A stretch of DNA of 64,000 bases, taken from Dromiciops gliroides. Taxonomy: Eukaryota > Chordata > Mammalia > Microbiotheria > Microbiotheriidae. A model generated the notes under the pieces. That model made no database searches and was not told where the DNA came from. It saw nothing but the letters and a program-made list of their open reading frames with translations. The translations under genes were made by a program, and so were the position numbers. The stretch is taken from contig NC_057863.1 in the NCBI RefSeq assembly GCF_019393635.1, forward strand, positions 643,409,306 through 643,473,305, given 5' to 3'. Within the stretch, counting starts at the first letter, position 1. Each line of letters starts with the position of its first letter. Positions 12,560-23,707 of this stretch are shown here, piece by piece.

Positions 12560-12840
12560 CTAAACTTGGAGTCAGGAGATTTGGGTTCAAATACTGCCTC
12601 AGTACTTATGGCTGACACAAAGTAGGTGTTTAATAGATGTTGAACCCTTCCCTCCCTTTATATACCCTTACTTGCTGTATGATCCTGGAGAAATCACTTA
12701 GCCCCTCAAAAGCCTCAGTTTGTTCATTTGTAAAATGATTGATAATAGTACCTATCTAAGAGAGTTGTTGGGAAGATAACACACAAAGTGTTTACAAATA
12801 TTAAACCACTACAGAAATGCCATTTGTTATTGTTGTGACA
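12560..12840 (+). repeat. MIR-family SINE
   Basis: Shows GGGTTCAAATACTGCCTCAG, then TGATCCTGGAGAAATCACTTA and CCTCAGTTTGTTCATTTGTA, the canonical MIR core and tail, with an insertion between the two halves. Confidence 0.6.
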
Positions 12841-13144
12841 TTAACCCATTAATAACAACTCTTTAAGTCTAGCATCCAATCAGCTCTGATCCATGTAATC
12901 CTATTTTCCTTTAGTCCACATATTTCTGTCTTCACTGCAAGAATAGTCTGAGATACTTTATATCAGCAAAGCCTTGCTAAAACCTGCCCTAGATACACTC
13001 TATCCATAGCATTCCTGTTATGTACCAGTTTAGTAACCATGTCAAAAAAGGAAACAGCAGCAATCTGCATTGACCTGTTGGAAAGTCCATCTGACCACTG
13101 GTCCAGCAGAAGATCAGCTCAACTCAGCAGCAGGGGATAATTTC

Positions 13145-13146
<2 letters not shown>

Positions 13147-13176
<30 letters not shown>
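13147..13176. repeat. (AG)n microsatellite
   Basis: Uninterrupted AG repeat of about 15 units, at the left of an unclassified LTR-like stretch (13180-13430) that has AATAAAACC near 13391. Confidence 0.9.
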
Positions 13177-13177
<1 letters not shown>

Positions 13178-13430
13178 CACCTCAGGGGAACTACATGAAG
13201 ACTCCATAAAGGGAGAAAAGCACTCTCAGAGCAAGGTGCTGAGTTACCTCCTTGCCACCTGTGCCCTCTACATGTGTCCTTGACTACCATCATACTTTAG
13301 CTTGAGTTCACTCATCCAAAGGATCTTGTGTGTGTGAGGCAAGAACTGGGGGAATGTTTTGTACCAATTCTTCTTACCATGCCTTCTCAATAAAACCTTT
13401 TTCTAAAATCGAATGGTATTCAACTAGTTT
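13177..13430 (+). repeat. possible old LTR 3' part
   Basis: The CTCAATAAAACC polyadenylation motif followed by a short tail and the general composition resemble the LTR 3' ends elsewhere in the window. No target duplication or partner copy was found, so the call is tentative. Confidence 0.3.
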
Positions 13431-13728
13431 ATTGATCATGGGTAGCATACTGGTGGAAGCTCATGTGCAACCTTGTAAGAAACCATAAGCTTTCATGGTT
13501 ATCTCTAAAACCTTGAGGGAAAGTAGTCAAAGATACCCTTAGGGATTCCAATCCTAGTTTGTGAATGCAGGAAGCGGGGAACAGGATGTACTTTCTTTCT
13601 TTTATTCTTTTATTCCAAATATTGCTTTAAAAAACCGACCTTTTTTCAGTTGTTCTTAACTTCCCTTTCAAGGCTCAGTTTGTTCTGAACTTAAGAACTT
13701 CTGACATTTTTTTAAAAATGTATTATTA
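13431..13728. other. no recognised feature
   Basis: About 300 bp without coding signal or identifiable repeat. Confidence 0.4.
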
Positions 13729-13868
13729 GGGGCAGCTAGGTGGTGCAGTGGATAGAGCACCAGCCCTGGAGTCAGAAGGATCTGAGTTCAAATCCGGCCT
13801 CATACACTTAACACTTACTAGCTGTGTGACCCTGGGCAAGTCACTTAACCCCAATTGCCTCACAAAAA
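13729..13868 (+). mobile_element. CORE-SINE
   Basis: Full-length copy: head GGGGCAGCTAGGTGGTGCAG, core, and CCTCAC plus A tail. Confidence 0.93.
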
Positions 13869-14010
13869 AAATTATTATATAAAAACTGCAAAAATATTTG
13901 TCATGAGAAGTTACATTTAATATATAATGAAAACAGTTTAAAAATTGAGACTATATAATAGACACTTTACAGTTTCATAGTTTAATTATTTGATCATTAA
14001 AAACATCTCA

Positions 14011-14158
14011 GGGCAGCTAGGTGGTGCAGTGGATAGAGCACTGGCCCTGGAATCAGGAGGACCTGAGTTCGGGTCTGGCCTCAGACACTTAACACTTCCT
14101 AGCTGTGTGACCCTGGGCAAGTCACTTAACCCCAGTTGCCTCACCAAAAAAAAAAAAT
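14011..14158 (+). mobile_element. CORE-SINE
   Basis: Full-length copy directly abutting the 3' end of the DNMT1 pseudogene (which runs on the other strand), so it may have landed in that retrocopy's tail. Confidence 0.93.
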
Positions 14159-14169
14159 AATAAAAAGAG

Positions 14170-14955
14170 TAAACCAAGATAACTCTGTTCTTCTGTCTTC
14201 TTCTTCAATTCTGTGGCATTCCCTTTCAGTTTGGTCAACACACAGAGCTTGATCTCCAGGCCTGTGGCTTTTGCAAGGCATGGAGGCATGCATTCCCCAC
14301 CTGTGTCTGTTTTATCTAAAGTATTGCCAAAAAATCTGTAGGTGTCTGGGAATCCTTGGGACCAGGCATACTCCCATAGGTTCACCATTCGTAGCTGTTC
14401 TGAGTGAAGTTGTGGACCCTGCTTGTTAATGTGTTCAGGATTAGTAACTGTAGTGCTGAAGAAGCTATCCCACTCCAAACTTCTGTGGGGCAGGCACTAT
14501 GGAATCAAGATATTGAACTGTCTAGCTACAGAATCTAGCCTTTCACGAAGGCACAGACACCTCTGAGGGTTCCAGTACTGTTGCATCCATTCTTATCATG
14601 ATGGTTATATCAGAGTTTCTTGGTGATGGTGCCATCTGAGATGTATACCTGGACATTAGGAAGGTCTTGCCAGTCTGATCCTGAGGTCAGGGGAATAAGT
14701 TTTATACAAGTAATGACCAAAGAATTCATCTCCTTACAGATGTGGTCCCCGAGGATTTGCCAATCTTGTGACCCTATATATGTCTCTAGAACCACCATTT
14801 GGGTTTCCCCTTAAAAGCAATCTTTTCTACTGAGGCACCATTCTAGATATCTGGAAGGTCTGACATTGATGGTGTCATAGATAGTAATCACTTGAAATGG
14901 AGCAGAACTCAGCTTCCTTATATTGTTAACAAATCTCTTGTTATCCACCACTACT
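14170..14955 (-). pseudogene. DNMT1: processed pseudogene of DNA methyltransferase 1, C-terminal part
   Basis: Minus-strand translation gives, in order, DNMT1 C-terminal catalytic segments: VVDNKRFVNNI (14955-14920 region), GDHICKEMNSL and GSDWQDLPNVQV with SDGTITKKL (about 14740-14610), [31 protein letters not shown] and [15 protein letters not shown] (about 14475-14230). These match the end of the human protein (about residues 1400-1610), crossing exon junctions with no intron, so this is a retrocopy. It is broken by at least one stop (after TKKL, about 14610) and by frame changes between the DLPN block and the EWDSFF block. The 5' end is truncated where RTE/BovB sequence begins. Not functional. 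Confidence 0.88.
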
Positions 14956-14959
14956 CAAA

Positions 14960-15905
14960 ATTCTACAAGATGATGCTGTTAAAAGTGCAGCACTCAATAT
15001 GCCAACAAATTTGGAAAACACAACAGTGGCCATTGGATTACAAAGATCAGTTTATATCCCAATCCTAAAAAAGGGTAATGCCAAGGAATGTTCAAATTAC
15101 CAAATAATTGCACTCATGTCACACACTAGCAAGATTATGCTTAAGAATCTGTAAGATAGGCTTCAGCAATATGTGAACTGAGAATGACCAGAAGAGCAGG
15201 CTGGTTTTCAAAGAGGCAGAGGAACTAGAGACCAAATTGCCAACATTTGCTGGATTAGGGAGAAAGCAAGGAGTTCCAGAAAACATTTATTTCTGCTTCA
15301 TTGACTACAATCAAGTCTTTGACTGTGTGGATCACAACAAAATGTGGAAAGTCCTCAAAGAGATGGGAGTACCAGATTATTTTACTTGTCTCCTGAGGAA
15401 ACTATATGCAGGCCAAAAAGCAACAGTTAGAACCAAATATGGGAAGAACTAATTGGTTTAAGACTAGAAAAGGAGTATGATAAGGCTTTATATTGTTACC
15501 TCATTTAACTTATATGCAGAGTATATCATGTGAAATACCAGGCTGGATGAATCAAAAACTGGAATTAAGATTGCCAGAACTGGGGGCAGCTAGGTGGCGC
15601 AGTGGATAAAGCACCAGCCCTGGAGTCAGGAGGACCTGAGTTCAAATCCGGCCTCAGACACTTGACACTTCCTAGCTGTGTGACCCTGGGCAAGTCACTT
15701 AACCCCCATTGCCCCGCAAAAAAGCAAAAAACAAAAAACAAAAAAACAAAAACAAAAAAAGATTGCCAGAACTATCAACCTTATCAGATATGCAGAGAAT
15801 GCCACTCTGATGGCATAGAATGAAGAATTAAGAAACCTCTTGATGAGGGTGAGAGAGGAGAGTATAAAAGCTGACCTGAAGCTTAATATTAAAAACTAAG
15901 ATCTT
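14960..15905 (+). repeat. RTE/BovB-type LINE reverse-transcriptase remnant
   Basis: The frame at 15237-15452 contains FCFIDYNQVFDCVDHNKMWK and KEMGVPDYFTCLLRKLYAGQ, matching the RT core of RTE/BovB elements. Upstream DNA encodes the PISLMSH-like lead-in (CACTCATGTCACACACTAGC). Downstream of the SINE at 15582-15758, an IKIARTINLIRYAENATLMA-like stretch with a decayed catalytic motif continues it, then KADLKLNIKN-like sequence. Many stops; an old copy. Confidence 0.78.
15582..15758 (+). mobile_element. CORE-SINE
   Basis: Full-length copy with a 15-bp perfect target duplication AAGATTGCCAGAACT (15567-15581, 15759-15773), splitting the BovB remnant. Tail of (CAAAAA)n type. Confidence 0.95.
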
Positions 15906-15910
15906 GGCAA

Positions 15911-16268
15911 TGTGAGAATATTATTACCAGGGGCCCCCGGCTGAGAGAGCATGGGTTGACCTTTATAAGGTCAATTCAGCATCCAGAAGTTACCTCACAA
16001 AACATGAGACCACCCTTAACCAATCAGCTTGAAGCAGTGTGTAAGGACTATGTCTTCCGGGGGACACAGAAAGTGCTGTTCTCTCTTTCAGTTGGTGGCT
16101 GGAACCTTGTGGTGGTGGCAGAACCAGGCCAGGCAGAACTCTGATCTCCCTTCTAGGGTAGATAGGTTTTCCTGTTCTTTCAGAGACAGGTGTTCTCTCT
16201 TTACTAACCTCTAATATACTTTAATAAATGCTTAATGCCTAAACTGTTGCTGAAGCTTATAATTTATC
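15911..16268 (+). mobile_element. LTR-like sequence
   Basis: TTTATAAGG near 15961 and ACTTTAATAAATGCTTAATG near 16217 sit at TATA and poly(A) positions, followed by CTGAAGCTTATAATTTATCAG, which matches the end of the 49.7-kb and 55-kb LTRs. No paired internal region. The edges are approximate. Confidence 0.55.
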
Positions 16269-16429
16269 AGTGTAAGAAATGGTGATTTGGGATTTCCATC
16301 ACCCCATCTTTGCTTCATTATGGTCAGACTGAAAAGATGTAATCTTAAAAAAGCCTAAGAGAAGATGGGTGTGTACTTGAAGGGATTACAGAAAAGAACA
16401 ACTAAGTATCTAAGCCTCCTCTAGTAGTC

Positions 16430-16950
16430 CCCTATGCCCACATGGGCCTGGCCAAATTATAATGGGAACAGCCCAGGGGTATGTTGAACCAACTGGAGAC
16501 TAAGCATGGCTAAGAACCTCCCCTTACTGTGGGAGAGGCAAAAAAGGGGGGAGAGAGGAGCTGTGTGAGAGAGCTTCAGAGCGAACCAGAGAAAGAATGC
16601 ACAGCTGACTCTCATTGAAAATACAGACCCCAGGTGGTGGTGAGTTTGTGAAAGCAAGGCCAGATCTTTGAGCTAGCTGAGCTGGAAGCAAGTTTGGGTT
16701 TTGAGTCAGTCTTTGCTAGAGCCAGGGAGCTTATTCATTTTCTCTTCCCCTATTCCCTTTCTCATTGTCCCTGGCTTTATTAACTTCACCTGTGTTCTAA
16801 ATTTTATTCCCTTTAATAAAACCTGGTTTGTTTGTGGGAAAGAGGCTGTTAATCTCATTATTAATTTGGGAGAAATAACTAAAAAAGACAGTTTGGAAGG
16901 GAGGAAACTTTGGACCTAGAGGTCTCTCATTATTTTCTGAACCCCAATAT
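16430..16950 (+). mobile_element. solo LTR-like sequence, family A (second copy)
   Basis: Closely related to 11907-12559, sharing the CTGACTCTCATTGAAAA, GAGTCAGTCTTTGCTAGAGC, TTTAATAAAACCTGGTTTG and GAGGTCTCTCATTATTTTCT stretches. Its 5' part differs, consistent with a subfamily. No internal region. Confidence 0.65.
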
Positions 16951-16974
16951 TGATTGATATGATTGAGGGGGGTG

Positions 16975-16976
<2 letters not shown>

Positions 16977-17012
<36 letters not shown>
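16977..17012. repeat. (GT)n microsatellite
   Basis: About 18 uninterrupted GT units after a short G-rich lead. Confidence 0.95.
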
Positions 17013-17015
<3 letters not shown>

Positions 17016-17029
17016 ACAAGGCTATAACA

Positions 17030-17340
17030 ACGCTGCAGAAGTTGGCTGGAGCCAAGTTATGAAGGGCTTTAGATGCCAGAGGAGTTTGTATTTGTTTCTA
17101 ATGGAAAATAGAAAAATAGGAGTAAAAAGCATAGATTGGATTAAAGACTGTAGGCAGAGTCCAAATAGAAAAGTTATTGCAATAGTCCAGATGAGGGTCT
17201 AACCTAAGCTTGTGGCTGGGTGAAGGGAGAGCAGAGGACATATAGGAGAGATGTTGGAAAGGTAGAAACAAGACTTCAAGAGGTTGGATATGTAGCATTG
17301 GAATGAGATGACAAAGATGATATAGAGATGATGATCTTGG
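17030..17340 (+). repeat. ancient mammalian repeat, family not assigned
   Basis: AAGGGCTTTAGATGCCAGAG and TTATTGCAATAGTCCAGATG are wording common to widespread mammalian repeats, but I cannot name the family with confidence. Confidence 0.4.
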
Positions 17341-18500
17341 ATTACTAGTAGTAATTACAGGTAGTAATTACAGGTAACAGATTACAGCTTACAGGTAGTG
17401 ATGCCTTCACCCATAAATAGGTATATCTGGAAGAGGGGAGGAAGGTTCTTTTTTTTTTTTTTTTTTGTGGGACGAGATGAATTGTGTTTTGGAATTGTGT
17501 TAAGTTTGAGATGTCTATGGGGAACCTAGCTCAAAATGTCCAAAAGCAATTGGTAATAAGGGACGAGAGCTCAGAAGAGGGAGACTAGGGACATGAGAAG
17601 AACATATCCCCCAGTCTCCTGAGGTGAAGACAACCATGGAGGTCCTCTGCACCCCTGAAACCCAGCATGACACAGCACAAAAGAACCTTATTCTGGGAGT
17701 TTAGTAGTCTGGATCTCAGACATACTCATGACTGGCTCTGTGACTGGGCAAGTCTTTCTCCTTTCTCTGGTTTCCCCATTTGGATATTCACATTTCTAAA
17801 GCCCAGTAAGGTTTACCAAGTGCTTTCCTCTCAAGCCTAGTGAGGTAGGTCCTGAGTATCATCCCCATTGAAGAGATGAGAAAACTGAGGTCTAGAGAGA
17901 GGAAGGGAAACAGAGTTGGCACTGACATGCAGGTGTTCTATCTCCCAGCCTGTAGCTCTTGTCCCTGTATATGCTGCTCTCTTTACAGATTGAGCTCTCC
18001 TCCCTCCTCAAGCTAGACTCTCCAGATTGGATGCATCATTCTCTTAGGCTGTCACCATATACATCCTCATCCTTACCACCAGGATCAGAGAACTAGGATC
18101 ACTTTATGTTATCCCCCTCCACCCCTTCCCTTCCATCCATCTAGGGCCATTCCCTATCTTCTGCAGCCTCTTCTGGATCCCTTCCTTTACCTCCATTCTT
18201 GATCAGTGTGAGACACCCCAGGGAAGAAGGAGAGAAGAGCAGAAAGTGACCCTTCCCCACAACTCCATGGCATGTGCTCTTCCAGGCTCTGCTAGAAGAT
18301 CTTGAGCATCACTTTAGCTGGCATTTCCCAAGCTTAGGCCAGCAAAGAAGGAGATCCTCCATCCTCCTTTTCTCTCTGGTCCTTGTCCTCTGCTCTCCCT
18401 CTCTGCTCCCCTCCCCCCCCCCAAATATGTCCGTGTTCCTGGAAAGAGATGGCTTCTTCTGACTCCCCATGGCCCAGACAGTACAGGAACTACACACATT
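17341..18500. other. CATSPERG downstream flank with MIR fragments
   Basis: Contains a poly-T run at about 17450-17466 and MIR-like pieces (17690-17800 and 17820-17960, e.g. GATGAGAAAACTGAGG). The rest, including 18000-18500, looks unique and shows no exon of a neighbouring gene that I recognise. Confidence 0.4.
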
Positions 18501-18514
18501 CCCTAGACATGACT

Positions 18515-18520
18515 TTTATT
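18515..18520 (-). promoter_or_regulatory. CATSPERG: poly(A) signal of CATSPERG
   Basis: AATAAA on the minus strand (TTTATT on plus), about 267 nt past the stop codon, with no other canonical signal between. The 3'UTR would be about 290 nt, with cleavage expected near 18495-18505. Confidence 0.7.
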
Positions 18521-18786
18521 GACTGAGCCAGAGGATGAAGAAAAGCTGGAAGGCAAGGGAGATGACAGAAGGGAGGGAAGATGAGAGGGGAACTTGGGAG
18601 GGAAAGGGAGAGGCTTGAAGGTCTCAGGAGATGTTGGGTTAAGGAGGAATGGGGTATCCTGGGAGGACTGGTGTGAGACTGGAAGGGAGAAGGGATGCAG
18701 AGGGATAGGAGAGGTTGAGATAAAGATAGGAGAGGCCAAGAAGGATAAGGAGAAGCTGGAAGGGACAGGCAGAGGCTATCATGGCC

Positions 18787-19828
18787 TCAAGGTTTTTTCT
18801 TGGGTCTTGGCTTTCGGAAAGGACTTGGTTCCATTTCAGTGCTCTGTAATTCATTGCCCTTAAAACTGACCGTGGAAGGGACAGAACTGCTAGATGATGA
18901 ATATGTTGAGAAAGACTCTGCATGGAGAAGAACCAGGCCTAGTGGGTTACCTTCCAAGTGCAGCTCAGAGGGTCTTGCCCCAGCCTCTGGCCTGCCCTTG
19001 GCTAGACCACAAACCCTGTCCCCACCCCTGATCCCTGCTCCTAGCTAGCCCTTGAACCTCCCTTCAGTTCCTCTGTCCAGCTAATCCAGGCCTCACCTGC
19101 CATGATGATATCATTGACTTTCCACTTGAAGAGAGACCACCATTTCTTCAAGTGTGGCCGGAAGAAGCACCAGGAGATGTAGAGGAAAATAAAGCCCACA
19201 TTTACAGTCAGAGATACCTGGTAGGGAACAAGAGGGTAGGGCAGGAGCCTGAGGACAGTGGGAAAGGTAATGAAGGAAAGAATTCCTGAGAACTCCAAAG
19301 GAGATGGGATGAAAGGCAGGGCACAAGACAGGATCCCTAAAGGCTTTAGGGAAGAGATGATGGTGATGTAGGGGAGGGAAAGGAGAGGAGCTGCAGAAAG
19401 CAACAAAAATGGAAGCAGTACAAGAATCAGTCATTTAGGGCTGTTGGGGAGAGGGAGTGGGCATGGAAAGGCTTGTCTATGGGAGCATAGATTTAGAGCT
19501 GAAAGGGACCTTATAAGACATCTAATCCAATCACCTCATTTTACAGGTGAAGAAACTGAGAGGTCAAATCACTTGCCCAACGTCATACAGGGAAGTGGCA
19601 GAGCCAAGATTCAAATCTAGGTCCTCTGACTCAAGGCCCAAAGCTGGTGCCTCCACATCAGATTGGAAAAGACTGGGAAAGGAGTTGGAGTTGGGAGGGA
19701 GGAAGGGGCAAGAAGAAGACAGGCTCACCCACAGGTAAAAGAGGGCCCTGCCACTGCTGAGTGGAAGGCCATGGATGTGGAGGATGAAGATGAGCTGATA
19801 ATCACAGTAGGTGCTCGTGTCCACACCC
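18787..19828 (-). CDS. CATSPERG: CATSPERG exons 26-28: last ectodomain strand, membrane helix, cytoplasmic tail
   Basis: Residues about 1017-1133. Exon 26 carries [13 protein letters not shown] and LHIHGLPLS, among the most conserved parts of the family. Exon 27 (19097-19217) encodes the single transmembrane helix ([19 protein letters not shown]), followed by a basic [11 protein letters not shown] stretch like human. Exon 28 encodes a Ser-rich tail ([15 protein letters not shown]) ending in [10 protein letters not shown] and a TGA at 18787-18789. The tail seems shorter than human, accounting for most of the length difference. Confidence 0.93.
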
Positions 19829-22800
19829 CTGGCCAAGACAGAGGGGCAGTGGGGTTTGTTCCTGGGTGGGGCTGGGCCCAAGGGGGAACCTAAGGGCTCT
19901 CCCATCTCCCTCCACCCCAACTCAACCCACCTTCATTTTCCCTTACCTGTTGCTCACCATGATTTTGAAATAGAAGTCAGGAGAAAAGATATGCTTGGGA
20001 ATGATATCATGACAAGGAGAGTTCTCCATACACAGCCACCTAGAGGAATTGTGGAGCTATGGGAGACTGGGGGGACCAAAGGCAGCCACCCACTTGCATC
20101 CTCAACCCTCTATCCTAAAAGGTGGACAGGAGCAGCCTGCAGATATTAGGGAGGCAGGGAGCTTGCTCAAGGATTGGGAGCAGGCTGCAGATAAAGGGAG
20201 GCAGAGAGGAGGACTGTGGGACCATTGCTTGCGTACTCAATGCCAGAGCTGTTGTACCGCAGGATGCTAAACGAATGGCTATCTGTCCAGTTGTCCCTGT
20301 TAGTCCAGATGAGGCTCTCGGTACTAGAGAGAGGAAAAGCCATGTTCTGGGTCTGGCTGGGGCCTCCTAGGCCAGCCATCTGATGAACTTAGATACTCCA
20401 TGAGATGCTCGTGTGTGTATGCACACATGTTTGTACATAGGTGTGCCTGAGGCCATGTTTCAGTTCATAGTAGGTACACTTGTTATCAACAGATACTCAT
20501 TGAGGCCAGCATATGTGGCCTCTGACCTTCAGCTCTAACTCTATGATTAGCCTGGAGAAAGTAAGACCCAGAGGGGCCATCAGGGCTGTCTTCAAGTAAT
20601 TGTTGGACTACCATGTGGAGAGAAGGGATCATATGGATTCTGTTTGGCCCCAGAGGCCAAGAATGGTGCCGTGGGAAAAGGGTCAGAGGACCTGAGTCTG
20701 GATCCCAGCTCTGACACATATTGGATATAGGAGCTTAGAGAAATTACTTAACCTTTCTACAGTTCAGAATCTTCATCTTTAAATAAGGGGGCTAGACCTT
20801 TAAGGGCCCTTTCAGCTCAGAATCTGTGCTGCTGTGATTTTATGGAGGAGGAGAGGTAGATAGAAGTGGCACTGGGTTTTAGCCCAAAGGCAGGAAAACC
20901 TCTTAACCAGCAGAGGGGATCCAGATGGAAGCAGATTGCTTCTGGAGGTGATGAGCACGCTCTTTCAGAAGTCTTCAAGCAAAGGCTAGAGGACTACTTG
21001 TTGGGGAGGTCATAGAGGGAGTTGTTGATCAGGTCTATGGGTCAGACTAGTTAGCTAATCTGGTCCCTTCCAACTCAGAGACCTTGTAATTAGTATAGGG
21101 AGGTACCCATGTCCATATATGTAGGGGTATAAGTTTATCTTGGGGCACCTAGGTGGCAAGTGGATAGAGTGCCAAACATGGAATCAGGAAGATCTGGGCT
21201 CAAATCTGGCCTCAGACACTTACCAGCTTCCTGACCCTGGCCAAGTCACTTAACCCAGTTTGCCTCAGTTTCCTCATCTGTACAATGAGCTGGAGAAGGA
21301 AGTGGCAAAGCCCTCCAGTATCTTTGCCAAGAAGCCCCTAAATGGGGTCAGGAAGAGTCAGACCCCACTGAAACAACTGAACAACACAAGTTGATCTGCC
21401 TATGCATGTGTCTGCCTGTCTGGGCCCACAAGGGTTACAAGGAAAAGAAGTTTAGGGAGAAAGTGACTTGGGAAGATTGATATGGGGGAGGGACTCATGG
21501 AGCCCTATGGGCTTGGAGTCAGTAGTTACGTGTCATTAGGACTGTTGTAGCGGAAGATGTCAGCCTCTGAGTAATCCACAATGTTTTCCAGGGAAGTTCC
21601 TCCGCCAATCACCTTCAGAACATAGCTGCACCAGAGACACAGGGGCTTGGACAATAATGGTCCAGCCTGGTAGGCAACTCCATTCTCCCCAACCCCCAAC
21701 CCCATGTCTTCCTCACCCTGGATAATGGAGGGGCAGTGTTGTCCTCACCCCACCCTCAAAATACTGCACCATAGCCATAAACACACACACACACACACAG
21801 TAAGCCCAGGAGGGGAAGTGGGAAGTCTGCAGGAAAGAAAATGGCATTGGGGGTTTCAACAAAAAGTTTAGCTGGTCAGCACCTCCTGGGACAGGGGTTA
21901 TACCTCACCATTGGCATCTATCCAATAGTTCTGAAGTCCCCAGGAAATCCTTCTGTTTCTTTGGTTTTTGTCCCATGCTTCCCCAAAAAGCTTTCAGACC
22001 AGGGAAGGCAGGGGGCTCACCTGCCATTGAAGCTTCCTGACTCACCAGTCACCATGTCTTGGATCAGGAAGAAAGGGAAGAAAGCTGTAGGAGGAAGGGA
22101 CAAGGCTGAACTGGGGAAGAGGGTGGAGCCTTGGTAGGGCAGAGAGGTGGTACTGGGCTGGGGGAAGGTCATGTGCTGGGTGGCTGGGCAGGGACCCCCT
22201 CTCACGATCACTGAATAAGAAGCAAGGCATTTCAGGGTCTGGGTACACGCAGTCAAAGTATCTTCTATTGGTCTCCTTGTTGTACTGAAGGGTTAAGGTG
22301 ATATCAAAAGCCAACCTCTTGCCTGGGGGACAGCCGATGAACATGGGGATCATGTCATTGCCCTGCCCAAGGAAGTAGGGGAAAGGAAGAGAGAGAGGAA
22401 AAGGGAAGAGTTGGGGAGGGAAGAGAAAAACACCAAATTCACCCATTGCTCCCAATCCTCTACTATCCTTTCTAGCCATGAAGAAGCAGGAACATGCCAT
22501 GACCTTTCTCCCAGGGAACCCAGAGTACCTTCCTGGTTTGTCCCTGCCCCCTAATTTGCAGAGCAGAAGGAGAAAGAGGACTTATACCAGGACCTCAAAC
22601 ATCCCTTCCCCCTCATTCTCTAGGATCTAAAGAGCAGGGAACATTTTGTCTGAGGGATGAAAAAGGTCTTGAAACCACCCAAGTACAAGGACCACTGCAT
22701 CCTTTTTGCTATTCCCAATGGGAGGGGAAGGAGTGGAGGGGTCAGTCCTAGCTTTAGGAAGACCAGAGCCCAGGCCAGAGAGTCTACCCCTCCCCTAAGT

Positions 22801-23664
22801 ATCTGCCAAGCCCCCATGACCTCTCCTCAGTTACCTGCATCAGATGTCCATATCGAGTTCTAAGAAAGCACTTCCCAGCTGAGCCGACCACCTGTAGAGA
22901 GGACTGCTCAGTGCTGGGCAGTCACCTACCCCCACCCCCATTTCTTTTACTGCTTTCCCAGGCCTAAGGGGTCTTTTACTCCCCAATGTCAACTAGGAAC
23001 TTCCCTCTGCTAAACCTGTCATTTGTGAGCCACCTTCCCACCCAATAGAAAAAAGGGGTGGTCCCTTTCCTCTGTTTCTTCCTGTCTCCCACCTTGATGA
23101 GTAAGGCCGTTTTCATCAGGTTGTGTCCACTGATGCTTTGATCGAAGCATCTGAGTTTGTCCTTGACAGACACCTGGTCAGGTTGAGGGGAAGGTGCTAA
23201 GGGCCTGGGGTTCTGGAGAGCTCCTCCCTACCTCCCCCTCAATCTTCTTCAGGAAAGGGGAAGGGAGGAGAGATTTGACTCTGTCCAAGGGTCCCAAGGC
23301 CAATTCTGCCTAGATAACTCAGTCACAATCTTTCTCTGTGATTGTGTATATATCTTGTGCACCTATCCCCCATAGAATGCAAACTCCTTGAGAGAAGAAA
23401 AACAACTATGTTGTTGTTTGACTTTGTATTCCAGTTCTAGTATAGTGTCTGGTATATAAAGGGCACCTAATCAATGCTTATGTTGTTAAATGGTGAGTTA
23501 AGGCACTGTGCTGGCCAAAGAGAATTGGGGCTTGGAATTGAGACCTCCCCGGTCTGGAACCTAGACCATTTCTTTGGTCTTTCTCATTTACTGTTTCCTC
23601 ATCTGGTGCCTAAAATGTTAATTCCTCCTTGGCCGAGAATCCAGGTGAATTGGACTGCAGTTAG

Positions 23665-23707
<43 letters not shown>

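Noticed and set aside
15237-15452. 71-codon frame with a reverse-transcriptase motif considered as a domesticated gene
   Set aside because: It is part of a BovB remnant with flanking stops, split by a SINE; no sign of constraint.
17580-18500. Search for an exon of the gene expected next to CATSPERG (PSMD8 or KCNK6 in human)
   Set aside because: No recognisable coding block on either strand in either flank; those genes presumably lie outside the window.
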